The translations under genes and the position numbers were made by a program. DNA of 64,000 nucleotides from Candidatus Gastranaerophilales bacterium (GTDB taxonomy: Bacteria > Cyanobacteriota > Vampirovibrionia > Gastranaerophilales > Gastranaerophilaceae): assembly GCA_944325155.1 (NCBI GenBank), contig CALUYY010000002.1, positions 1-64,000 on the forward strand. Direction: 5' to 3'. Below, one piece after another: positions 17,911 through 26,197 of the stretch. Each line of letters opens with the position of its first letter. Position 1 is the first letter of the stretch. The notes below the pieces were generated by a model. That model had not been told where the DNA came from. It worked only from the letters and a program-made list of their open reading frames with translations, and did not search any database.

Positions 17911-19020
17911 TTGACAATCAGATTTTTAACCTCGGGCGAATCGCACGGAAAATGTTTAAACGCTATAATTGAAGGAATCGGATACGGTTATGAGCTTGAT
18001 TTTGAATTTATAAATAATGAGCTTAAAAACCGCCAAAAAGGCTACGGGCGCGGCGGAAGAATGCAGATTGAAACCGATACGGTTGAATTTAAATCGGGAG
18101 TCAGGTTTTCCAAGACGACGGGTTCACCCATATGTATAGAAATTAAAAATAAAGACTTTGAAAATTGGATAATTCCGATGAGCAGTTCAAAGTTTGATTT
18201 TAACACAATGGATGAAGCTCAAAAAAATGAAATTTTATCTAAAATAGAAGAAAAGAAAATTACAAAGCTCCGCCCCGGGCATGCGGATTATGCGGGGTCT
18301 GTTAAATTCGGCGCTTGTGATATAAGAGATATTTTGGAAAGATCATCCGCAAGAGAAACGGCAACAAGAGTTGCGGTGGGTGCTATCTGCCAAAATATTC
18401 TTTTAAATTTCGGAATAAAAGGTTCATTTGAAGTTGTTTCAATAAACGGAATAACGGGCGATGATAATATAAAAAATGAAATTGACCGTGCCAAAAAAGA
18501 AGGCGTTAGCCTCGGGGGCGTTATAAGAATTGTATATAAAAATCTTCCCGTAGGTCTCGGCAGTTTTGTTCACTGGGATAAACGCTTAGACGGGCTTTTG
18601 GCTCAAAGTTTAATGAGCATTCCCGCCGTAAAATCCGTAGAAATCGGCTTGGGAAAAGAATGTGCATTTTATGAAGGCGACAAGGTCCATGATGAAATGT
18701 TTGTTCAAAACGGAAAAATAACAAGAAAAACAAATAATGCAGGCGGCATAGAAGGCGGAATGACAAACGGCGAAGATATAATTTTGACGATTGCAATGAA
18801 ACCCATCCCCACAATGAATAAAGCGCTTAATTCGGTTGATATTTTAAATATGACCGAAACCAAGGCTCATTTTGAAAGGGCTGATACCTGCGCCGTTGAA
18901 GCGTGCGGAACTGTTGCCTTAAATATGGCTGCAATTACGATTTTAAACGCATTTTTTGAAAAATTCGGCGGAGACAGCTATATTGAAACAAAAAGAAACT
19001 ATGAACAAAGAAATAAATAA
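17911..19020 (+). CDS. aroC: Chorismate synthase
   Basis: Last step of the shikimate pathway (EPSP to chorismate, reduced FMN). Blocks: GESHGKCLNAIIEG near 8-21, RPGHADYAG, RSSARETATRVAVG, and NNAGGIEGGMTNGEDI near 270-285. It starts at a TTG at 17911, preceded by GGAG with 6-nt spacing; no better ATG exists upstream. Length 369 aa. Followed by aroK and aroB, each overlapping the previous gene, so three shikimate genes form a coupled unit; aroA lies at 59.2 kb. Confidence 0.95.
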   Translation: MTIRFLTSGESHGKCLNAIIEGIGYGYELDFEFINNELKNRQKGYGRGGRMQIETDTVEFKSGVRFSKTTGSPICIEIKNKDFENWIIPMSSSKFDFNTMDEAQKNEILSKIEEKKITKLRPGHADYAGSVKFGACDIRDILERSSARETATRVAVGAICQNILLNFGIKGSFEVVSINGITGDDNIKNEIDRAKKEGVSLGGVIRIVYKNLPVGLGSFVHWDKRLDGLLAQSLMSIPAVKSVEIGLGKECAFYEGDKVHDEMFVQNGKITRKTNNAGGIEGGMTNGEDIILTIAMKPIPTMNKALNSVDILNMTETKAHFERADTCAVEACGTVALNMAAITILNAFFEKFGGDSYIETKRNYEQRNK

Positions 19021-19525
19021 TTCAATTATTCTGACGGGAATGCCGGGGTCGGGGAAAAGCACGATTGCAAAAGAGCTTTCAATAAAAACCGGACTGGATT
19101 TAATTGATCTTGATTTATTAATTGAAGAGAATGAAAATAAAAAAATAACCGAAATTTTTAAAAATTTCGGCGAACAATATTTTAGAAATCTTGAAACAAA
19201 TTATATAAAATCACTGATAAATAAAAATAATTTTATTCTATCAACCGGGGGCGGCACCGTCATTAAAGAAGAAAACATTGTTCTTTTAAAATCAATCGGC
19301 AAGGTTTTTTATCTTGATGTTACACCCGATATAATATATGAAAGAATAAAAGGCGATAAATCACGCCCTTTGTTGAATTGTGAAAATCCTGCCGAAAAAT
19401 TGAATTTTTTATATAATTCAAGAATTAACAGTTATAAAAAAGCGGATTATATAATTAATGCCAATAAAAGTACGGATAAAATAACGGATGAGATAATTAA
19501 AATATATGAAAAAAATAAATGTTAA
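19001..19525 (+). CDS. aroK: Shikimate kinase
   Basis: Phosphorylates shikimate with ATP. P-loop GMPGSGKSTIAKEL, DLDLLIEE (Mg/shikimate aspartates), and STGGGTVI (shikimate-binding glycines), with the lid arginine in KGDKSRPLL. The ATG at 19001 (174 aa, family size) overlaps aroC by 20 nt; the longer upstream frame start at 18956 lies inside aroC and has no conserved residues. There is no strong Shine-Dalgarno, so translation probably depends on coupling to aroC. Confidence 0.94.
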   Translation: MNKEINNSIILTGMPGSGKSTIAKELSIKTGLDLIDLDLLIEENENKKITEIFKNFGEQYFRNLETNYIKSLINKNNFILSTGGGTVIKEENIVLLKSIGKVFYLDVTPDIIYERIKGDKSRPLLNCENPAEKLNFLYNSRINSYKKADYIINANKSTDKITDEIIKIYEKNKC

Positions 19526-20561
19526 CTTAAAAGATAATAATTATGAAATTATAATAAATAAAGGCTTTTTTTCCGATTTGGACAAATATTTTCCTTCTTC
19601 AAGAAGATATTTTTTAATTACAAACGATAACCTTAAAAAGCTTTTTCCCGATTTTATAAATCTTTTTGAAAATAAAATAATTATAAAAGACGGCGAAGAA
19701 CATAAAAATTTTGAAACTTACGAATTTGTTATTGAAGAGCTTTTAAAATTAAAAATTGAAAGAAAAGATTGTATAGTTGCTTTTGGCGGCGGCGTTACGG
19801 GTGATATTGCGGGGTTTGCCGCCGCAACGGTTTTAAGAGGGGTAAAACTTATCCAAATTCCGACCACCCTTCTTGCACAGGTTGATTCATCCGTCGGCGG
19901 AAAAACGGGAATTAATACAAAACAGGGAAAAAATCTTTTAGGAGCTTTTTATCAGCCCGAAAAAGTTTTAATAGATACCGATATTTTATCATTTTTGCCC
20001 GATAAACAAATAAAAACGGGGCTTGGGGAAATCGTTAAATATGCTTTTATTGAAAAAAACTGCACCGATATTGTTGAATTTTATTTATATGATTATCTAA
20101 ACAAAATCGATAAATTCGACCTTTTAAACCGCATTGATGAAATTGTATACAAATGCTGTAATATTAAAGCTTCCGTTGTTTCAATCGATGAAAAAGAAGC
20201 GGGCTTAAGAGCGGTTTTAAATTTCGGGCACACTTTTGCCCATGCAATTGAAACAATTACAAATTACAATAAATTTACCCACGGCGAAGCGGTCAGTCTG
20301 GGTATGAAATATGCTTTTAATTTATCCCTTAATTTGGGGCTGATTAATAATGAATATTTTAATTCCGCAGTTTCACTTATAAATAAATTTGACCTTATAT
20401 CAAATGAAGATTTTAACTTTGATAAAGATGAATTTATAAATATAATGAAACAGGATAAAAAAGTTTTAAATTCAAAAATAAGACTCGTGCTTCCCGTATC
20501 AAAAGGAAAAGTTAAAATTTTTGATGATATAAGTAAACGGGAAATTGAAAAAGTTCTCTAG
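19506..20561 (+). CDS. aroB: 3-dehydroquinate synthase
   Basis: Second step of the shikimate pathway (DAHP to 3-dehydroquinate; NAD+ and a divalent metal). Blocks: DGEEHKNFETYE, FGGGVTGDIAGFAAATVLRG near 96-115, PTTLLAQVDSSVGGKTGIN, and the metal-binding GEIVKYAFIE plus NFGHTFAHAIE and HGEAVSLGM. Length 351 aa. It overlaps aroK by 20 nt. Its TAG overlaps the opposing TPR gene's stop by 4 nt (CTAG), and no terminator is visible. Confidence 0.96.
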   Translation: MKKINVNLKDNNYEIIINKGFFSDLDKYFPSSRRYFLITNDNLKKLFPDFINLFENKIIIKDGEEHKNFETYEFVIEELLKLKIERKDCIVAFGGGVTGDIAGFAAATVLRGVKLIQIPTTLLAQVDSSVGGKTGINTKQGKNLLGAFYQPEKVLIDTDILSFLPDKQIKTGLGEIVKYAFIEKNCTDIVEFYLYDYLNKIDKFDLLNRIDEIVYKCCNIKASVVSIDEKEAGLRAVLNFGHTFAHAIETITNYNKFTHGEAVSLGMKYAFNLSLNLGLINNEYFNSAVSLINKFDLISNEDFNFDKDEFINIMKQDKKVLNSKIRLVLPVSKGKVKIFDDISKREIEKVL

Positions 20562-22117
20562 GCGCTTTCCGCTTTTTGCATTCTTGCAAGCCTTTGATAT
20601 TCTTTTGATTTAACCATAAGCGCATATGACTTTTGTTTGTTTCCTTTTTTATCCATTAACATGGCAGCTTCCATATAATTTTTTGCCAGAGTGTCATAGT
20701 CATCTTGCATAAATTCATTTTGTGCTAACGAGCTGTACACCTGAAGCGCTCTTGTATCATCGCCTACATATTTATAATTATCCGCCGCTTCAAGATACGT
20801 ATTTGCAATTGTTCTTGAATTGTTTGTTTCTCTTGCCGATTCCATCGCAAGTTCGGAAAAACTGATTAAGCCGTCTTTATCAAATCTTTCCGCAAACATT
20901 GATGCGATATATCTTAAGGCTCTCGTTTTCCCCATTGGGTTATTTGCTTCTTCGCTTGATTCGATTGCAAGAGAATATTGATCCATTGCTGGTTCAAATT
21001 GAACGTAATCATCGTAAATGTTGCCCATTTTAATGTGTGCCTGCGCTCTTAAGTTTCCGTCTTTTGCTTTTGTTGCTTTATGATATTCAATCAGTGCAAG
21101 TTCGGCGTAATCATAGCTGTCAAAAACTCTTGCTCTTTCATAATAAATTGCGGATTTTAAATTTGTGTTATCGCTGTTTTGAACAAGTTCAAGCGCCCTG
21201 TCATACATTCTTAAAGTTTCATAAACGTCTCCTTCGTTATCAAGGTTCATTTTGCCTTCAATTAAAAGCTCTTTTGCAATTTCTTCTTCTTTTGTTCTTG
21301 CGGCATATTGCCCTTTGTTTTCGGGTATTTGGGGCGGTTCTTCTGCTTGCTCTTCAGATAGGCCTTCCGCTTCTAGGGGCATAATATCTGCCTCTTTAAC
21401 GTCGTCTAAAGCGGGCTCAAATTCTTCGTCAGGGGTTTCCATGCCTTCGGGAGTTTCTTCAAATGTTTGAATATAGGGGTTATCGTTAATTGTATAATTA
21501 TATTCTTCATTAACCGGCTGTTTTTCTTCGGTTCCGGCGCTTGTAAATTCAACCGTATCTTCATTTAAGGGTTTTAGACCCCCTTTATGTTCAAGAGGCT
21601 TTGTTTGTGCTTTATCGGGAATTTTAACTCTGAAATCTTCGTTTATTTCGTTGGGGTCCGCTTTTAAATTTACTTTTTGTTGAAAAAGTGCATCAACCCA
21701 TTTAATTACAACGCTTGAAGGTTTTTTTAAGCTGTCTTGAATATATTTATCGGTTATTCTTGCAGCGTTTCTTAAATTTGATAAAATAATTTCTCTTGAA
21801 GGGTCGTCTTTTTTTGATTCTTTTTCAACAAGTCCCAGATACGCTTCAACATCTTCAACAACATTTTCGGGAGAATTAATGGCTGCTATTGTGCTTCTGA
21901 AGTCCTGCAAAACCTGTGAAATATTAACCTGATTTTTTGTATAATCTATTGCAACCTTGTTACCGTTGGGAAATCTTTTTTGGGAGCCTTCGGAATCCGG
22001 GTTAATTGCTCTTTGATTGTTCTGTTCATCCGCATTAATTGCAGCATTTTTTTCCTTGTTTCCAAGGTATCTTGTATAGTGAATATTTACAGGATTTACC
22101 AAATTATAATTATACAA
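20558..22117 (-). CDS. TPR-repeat protein with long disordered N-terminal half
   Basis: Function unknown. Residues 1-~275 are low-complexity and acidic (many Glu/Pro), with short hydrophilic helices near 70-160. Residues ~275-515 are tandem tetratricopeptide units (A....RALEL.....N..KSAIYYERARVFD; AHIKMGNIYDDY...AMDQYSLAIE; ALRYIASMFAE; ANTYLEAADNYKYVGDDTRALQVYSSLA). It is probably a cytosolic scaffold; no signal peptide. It starts at a TTG at 22117 with AAAGGA 8 nt upstream. Convergent with aroB and divergent from spmA. Confidence 0.82.
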   Translation of the reverse strand: MYNYNLVNPVNIHYTRYLGNKEKNAAINADEQNNQRAINPDSEGSQKRFPNGNKVAIDYTKNQVNISQVLQDFRSTIAAINSPENVVEDVEAYLGLVEKESKKDDPSREIILSNLRNAARITDKYIQDSLKKPSSVVIKWVDALFQQKVNLKADPNEINEDFRVKIPDKAQTKPLEHKGGLKPLNEDTVEFTSAGTEEKQPVNEEYNYTINDNPYIQTFEETPEGMETPDEEFEPALDDVKEADIMPLEAEGLSEEQAEEPPQIPENKGQYAARTKEEEIAKELLIEGKMNLDNEGDVYETLRMYDRALELVQNSDNTNLKSAIYYERARVFDSYDYAELALIEYHKATKAKDGNLRAQAHIKMGNIYDDYVQFEPAMDQYSLAIESSEEANNPMGKTRALRYIASMFAERFDKDGLISFSELAMESARETNNSRTIANTYLEAADNYKYVGDDTRALQVYSSLAQNEFMQDDYDTLAKNYMEAAMLMDKKGNKQKSYALMVKSKEYQRLARMQKAESA

Positions 22118-22284
22118 TTTTTACATCCTTTAATTTAGGCAATTTTTTAACCTAATCTCCCTACATTCAAGTATAGGTTAATTTTCACCTTTTTTATTCA
22201 TTCAAACGACCTATTTTTAGACTTTCTTTTAACATATTTAATGATTTTTACCGTAAAATCAAATATCAGTCTTAAATAATTGTC

Positions 22285-22866
22285 ATGAACTTTATTTTTG
22301 TTTTTTTAATTTTAATATCTTTTATTGTTGCGATTTATCGGGGCAGACTTGATGAAACGGTTAATGCGATGTTTGAATCATCAATTCTTGCGGTTAAAGT
22401 GTCAATTTCTTTAATAGGTGTTATGGCCCTTTGGCTCGGGTTTATAAAAATTGCCCAAAAATCGGGGCTTATTGAACTATTCTCTAAATTTGTATCGCCT
22501 GTTTTAAAAATAATTTTTAACGAGCTTCCGAAAAATTCTCCCGCTTTTTCAAATATTGCGCTTAATATTTCAGCTAATGCTCTCGGATTATCAAATGCTG
22601 CAACTCCTTTTGGAATTAAAGCAATGAAGGATTTAAAACTTGAATCAAATAAAAAAGATACGGCAACAAATTCAATGTGTATGTTTCTTGCAATGAATAC
22701 ATCCGGATTTCAATTGGTGCCTGCAACCGTTATTGCTATTCTTGCTTCCTGCGGTGCGGATAATCCGACTGAAATTATAATCCCCGCTTTTATTGTTACA
22801 AGCACTACATTCATTTTTGCAATAATTCTTGCTAAAATTTTTGCAAAATTTTGGAAGGAGGTATAA
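22285..22866 (+). CDS. spmA: SpmA-like membrane protein (nucleoside-recognition/Gate domain)
   Basis: Integral membrane protein homologous to Bacillus spore maturation protein A. Family features: RGRLDETVNAMFESS, an early hydrophobic helix, ISANALGLSNAATPFGIKAM near 95-114, and MFLAMNTSGFQLVPATVIAI. About five hydrophobic segments. Immediately followed by spmB. The pair occurs widely in bacteria that do not sporulate, where its role is not defined (envelope maturation or small-molecule transport have been suggested). No sporulation genes are visible in this window. Confidence 0.88.
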   Translation: MNFIFVFLILISFIVAIYRGRLDETVNAMFESSILAVKVSISLIGVMALWLGFIKIAQKSGLIELFSKFVSPVLKIIFNELPKNSPAFSNIALNISANALGLSNAATPFGIKAMKDLKLESNKKDTATNSMCMFLAMNTSGFQLVPATVIAILASCGADNPTEIIIPAFIVTSTTFIFAIILAKIFAKFWKEV

Positions 22867-22869
22867 ATT

Positions 22870-23403
22870 TTGAGAGAAATTTTAAACTTAATCTCGCTTT
22901 TTATCATTCCTTTTATTGTTTCCGTTATTTTAATCCACGGAATTATAAAAAAAGTTCCCTGCTACAATGTTTTTGTTGAAGGTGCAAAAGAAGGGCTTTT
23001 TGTTGCCATAAAAATTCTTCCCTATCTTGTTGCCATAATGATATCAATTGCAATGTTCAGAGCATCAGGTTCAATTGAGTTGATTCAAAATTTATTTAAA
23101 GCCCCTCTTGAATATTTTAAAATTCCCGTTGAAACTATTCCCCTGATGATTACAAGGTCATTGTCCGGAAGTGCAACATTGGGGATTTTATCCGATATTG
23201 TAAATCAAACGGGTGTTGAATCGTATGCTTCAAAATTATCCGCAATAATAGTCGGAAGCTCTGAAACAACTCTTTATGTTCTTGCCGTTTATTTCGGCGC
23301 AGTCGGTATTAAAAATATAAGATATGCTCTTATCGTAGGGCTGTCGGCTGATTTATTCGGTATTATTTTTGCCGTTTTTATTGCTTCTTATTTTTTCGGT
23401 TAA
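22870..23403 (+). CDS. spmB: SpmB-like membrane protein (nucleoside-recognition/Gate domain)
   Basis: Partner of spmA. Family features: VPCYNVFVEGAKEGL near 31-45, IKILPYLVAIMISIAMFRASG, TRSLSGSATLGIL near 98-110, and IVGSSETTLYVLAVYFG near 127-143. Start is TTG at 22870 with a perfect AAGGAGG about 8 nt upstream, lying in the end of spmA, so the two are coupled. It ends with TAA overlapping the opposing stop codon (TTAA). Confidence 0.88.
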   Translation: MREILNLISLFIIPFIVSVILIHGIIKKVPCYNVFVEGAKEGLFVAIKILPYLVAIMISIAMFRASGSIELIQNLFKAPLEYFKIPVETIPLMITRSLSGSATLGILSDIVNQTGVESYASKLSAIIVGSSETTLYVLAVYFGAVGIKNIRYALIVGLSADLFGIIFAVFIASYFFG

Positions 23404-23915
23404 TAAATACCTTCTTCTTCGCCAAAGTATTCATCTTCATCAATTTTAATCAAATAATCTTCAAATGCGCTTCCGTCAAGATTATTGTCTCTTATGGGAA
23501 TTTTTTCAACCATTTCATTTGAACTTTTGGTCGGCTTTGTGGTTTTTTTAAATATTTTGCCCGATATGATATCTTTCATAACCTGAGCTACACCATCGTA
23601 GTTGTCCGAATATTCGCTGATGTTGTATCCTATATGGAATGTTTTTCCCGTTTTGATGTGATCTTTGCCGTTTATTTTATATAATCTGTTATCGGGGTCT
23701 GCGAATAATATTTTTGCTCTGTCATCCGGGCTTTCGGAATCTGCAATAATTACAACATCAACTCCCATATCATCAAGAATGCCTACATCATAATTATACG
23801 CAAGCTTTTTTTCTAAACTTGCTGCCTGCTTTTTTGCAATTGCTCCCATATCTTTTGTTTCAACATAAAGTCCTTTAAAATTCGGGGAATAATTAGAAAC
23901 GGAGTTTATATTCAT
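23400..23915 (-). CDS. Tagged protein of unknown function
   Basis: A 171-aa soluble protein with no recognised domain. It begins MNINSVSNYSPNFKG, the clearest short form of the tag shared with the glucanotransferase and the 25388 protein. The body has an alpha/beta look (DVGILDDMGVDVVIIADSES, AKILFADPDNRLYKING) and an acidic C-terminus (IDEDEYFGEEEG). No signal peptide or membrane segment. An AAAGG Shine-Dalgarno lies 7 nt upstream. It stands alone between spmB (convergent) and ftsZ (upstream, same strand, with its own terminator). Confidence 0.72.
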   Translation of the reverse strand: MNINSVSNYSPNFKGLYVETKDMGAIAKKQAASLEKKLAYNYDVGILDDMGVDVVIIADSESPDDRAKILFADPDNRLYKINGKDHIKTGKTFHIGYNISEYSDNYDGVAQVMKDIISGKIFKKTTKPTKSSNEMVEKIPIRDNNLDGSAFEDYLIKIDEDEYFGEEEGIY

Positions 23916-23987
23916 ATTCTGCCTTTCAATTTAGCTTTTGATTTTATAAAACATATAAATAATTAAATTTGCATTTTAAATAATTAA

Positions 23988-24018
23988 AAAACGGCGCATT
24001 TATTATATGTGCCGTTTT
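23988..24018 (-). terminator. Terminator of ftsZ
   Basis: 12-bp stem AAAACGGCACAT/ATGCGCCGTTTT on the minus strand (one mismatch-tolerant G-T pair), 7-nt loop, followed by TT and AT-rich sequence, 25 nt after the ftsZ stop codon. Confidence 0.82.
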
Positions 24019-24042
24019 AATTCTTTTTTTATTTTGATTAAA

Positions 24043-25221
24043 TTATCTTTTCGGATTTAAAAATTCGGGAATATCCAGCAATCCGCCCGAACCCGGTTCT
24101 GCAGGTTTATTTACGGGCTGGTTAAATTGTGTTTGATTGGGCTGTTTTGCTCCCATATCGCCGAATGATAAACCGCCGCTAAAGATATCCGCTGCGCTTA
24201 ATTTCTTTTCCTGAACTCTGACGGGGTCGTTTCCTTTTAACTGGAAACCGGTTGCAATAACCGTAATTTGGATTTCACCCTGAATTCTGTCATCAATAAC
24301 GGAACCGAAAATAACTTCCGCATTATCCGAAACTGCATCATGAATAACGCTTGCGGCTTCATTTACTTCATGAAGCGTCATATCGGGACCGCCCGATACA
24401 TTCATAATAATACCGGTTGCACCGTTGATTGATGTTTCAAGGAGTTTTGAATTAATTGCAAGTTTAGCTGCTTCCATTGCTCTGCCTTCGCCCGAAGCTT
24501 TTCCTATACCCATTAATGCCGAGCCTGAAGCCTGCATAACGGTTCTTACATCCGCAAAGTCAACGTTGATTAAACCGGGGATAACGATAATATCGGAAAT
24601 ACCCTGAACACCTCTTAAAAGAACTTCATCAACAACAAGGAAAGCATCTCTCATTGTTGTTCTTCTTTCGACAACTTCAATTAATTTATCGTTAGGGATA
24701 ACAATTAAAGCGTCAACGCTTTCTTTTAATTTATCCAAGCCTGCAATTGCCTGGCTCATACGTTTTTTGCCTTCAAAACCGAAAGGTTTTGTAACAACGC
24801 CGATTGTAAGCGCCCCTAATTCTTTTGCAATTTTTGCAACAACCGGAGCAGCGCCCGTTCCCGTTCCGCCGCCCATACCTGCGGTAACAAAGACCATATC
24901 GGAACCGTCGAGCGCAACAAGCAAATCTTCTCTTGATTCTTCAGCCGCTTTTTCGCCGACCGAAGGATCTCCGCCTGCGCCCAATCCTGCGGTTAATTTT
25001 GCGCCCAACTGAATTTTTTTGGGTGCGGAGGACATTTCAAGAACCTGTGCATCAGTGTTCATTGCCCAAAATTCAACGCCGGATAAGCCTGAAGCAATCA
25101 TACGGTTAACCGCATTGCCGCCGCCTCCGCCGACGCCTACAACTTTAATATTTGCCTGGTTTTGATATCTGTCAAATTCGTTTGATTTCCTTCCGAAATT
25201 GTCTAGTCTAAACTTTTCCAC
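24043..25221 (-). CDS. ftsZ: Cell division protein FtsZ
   Basis: Tubulin-like GTPase forming the division ring. The N-terminal GTP-binding domain has [14 protein letters not shown] and the tubulin signature [13 protein letters not shown]; the T7 loop [11 protein letters not shown] supplies the catalytic aspartates. A ~60-residue linker ends in the conserved C-terminal peptide [12 protein letters not shown], which in other bacteria binds FtsA, ZipA or SepF-type partners. It starts at GTG 25221 with AGAGGA upstream. It is monocistronic here, away from a dcw cluster, as in many cyanobacteria-related genomes. Confidence 0.97.
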   Translation of the reverse strand: MEKFRLDNFGRKSNEFDRYQNQANIKVVGVGGGGGNAVNRMIASGLSGVEFWAMNTDAQVLEMSSAPKKIQLGAKLTAGLGAGGDPSVGEKAAEESREDLLVALDGSDMVFVTAGMGGGTGTGAAPVVAKIAKELGALTIGVVTKPFGFEGKKRMSQAIAGLDKLKESVDALIVIPNDKLIEVVERRTTMRDAFLVVDEVLLRGVQGISDIIVIPGLINVDFADVRTVMQASGSALMGIGKASGEGRAMEAAKLAINSKLLETSINGATGIIMNVSGGPDMTLHEVNEAASVIHDAVSDNAEVIFGSVIDDRIQGEIQITVIATGFQLKGNDPVRVQEKKLSAADIFSGGLSFGDMGAKQPNQTQFNQPVNKPAEPGSGGLLDIPEFLNPKR

Positions 25222-25387
25222 TTTTTTATTGTCCTCTTATTCTTATTGGTTCCTTAGTTAATACAATACTTAAAATATGTCTTAAAGTAAAGTAGTTATC
25301 AATATTATGCTTAATCTTTCACAACAATTCAAATAGTTAATACAACTTAACGAAAAATTTTTTATTTTTAGGTTTTATTTATTTGTT

Positions 25388-26197
25388 ATGAGAATAAACC
25401 CTATAAAAAATAATTTTTATTCCCCGTCTTTTTCTTCAAGAAAAAAAGAAGTAAAAGATGCCGACCATATTTTAAGAAGGACAAAACAGGTTTTTCCTCT
25501 AGTAAGTCCTACTTATATTGATTCTTTTTACGGTTCAATAGATATATCAAATCCTTATGCCGGTTCCAAATCTTCAAGATATGTTAATGCAAAACAGGAT
25601 ACCATTGCCGTTATAAGAGAAATGCAGCAATTTCCTTCGCATTACCAAGACAACCTTTCGGATGAAGATATACAAACCCCATACGGTGTTACGTTATCCC
25701 GAATAAAGAAAGACAAAGCGGGTAATTGTCTTGAAAATTCCATTGCTGCTCTTGCCGCATTATATGCAAACGGCTATACCAATTCAAATCTTGCAAACGT
25801 AAAATTGAAAGTAGGATTTCAAAACCCCGAAACAGGGGAAATTGATGCTGTATACTATATGCCGATGGACCATTCCGTTGCCGTTACGGATATGAATAAG
25901 GGCGGCAAAAAAAATATTGTAATTGACCCCTGGCTTAATTTTGCGGATACAAAAGACAGGGCAATTGCAAAATATAAATCAATGTATGAAATGCGGGAAA
26001 TATCCGAGGCAAAATCCTGGGCAAAATATTATTTCGGTCTGGAGCTTGCAAGGAAAAATTCGGCATTGAAGATTTCAGATTATATACCTGTTGTTAATTT
26101 TGAACTTCTCGAAAATAAAGATTTAGAGCCTGAAGAAATTAAAAAAATACAAGCTTATGCAAAAAAGCATTTTGAAGAGCTTTTAATTAAAAATTAA
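25388..26197 (+). CDS. Tagged protein with a putative Cys-His-Asp (papain/transglutaminase-like) active site
   Basis: A 269-aa protein with no firm family. It begins MRINPIKNNFYSPSF, the tag seen in two other proteins here. Three motifs occur in the order and spacing of papain-like or transglutaminase-like enzymes: GNCLENSIAALAALY (Cys near 117), MPMDHSVAVTDM (His near 164), and NIVIDPWLNF (Asp near 180). This suggests a cysteine peptidase or transglutaminase-like fold, but the substrate is unknown and the call is inference. No signal peptide. Its TAA overlaps the radA stop codon by 4 nt. Confidence 0.7.
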   Translation: MRINPIKNNFYSPSFSSRKKEVKDADHILRRTKQVFPLVSPTYIDSFYGSIDISNPYAGSKSSRYVNAKQDTIAVIREMQQFPSHYQDNLSDEDIQTPYGVTLSRIKKDKAGNCLENSIAALAALYANGYTNSNLANVKLKVGFQNPETGEIDAVYYMPMDHSVAVTDMNKGGKKNIVIDPWLNFADTKDRAIAKYKSMYEMREISEAKSWAKYYFGLELARKNSALKISDYIPVVNFELLENKDLEPEEIKKIQAYAKKHFEELLIKN

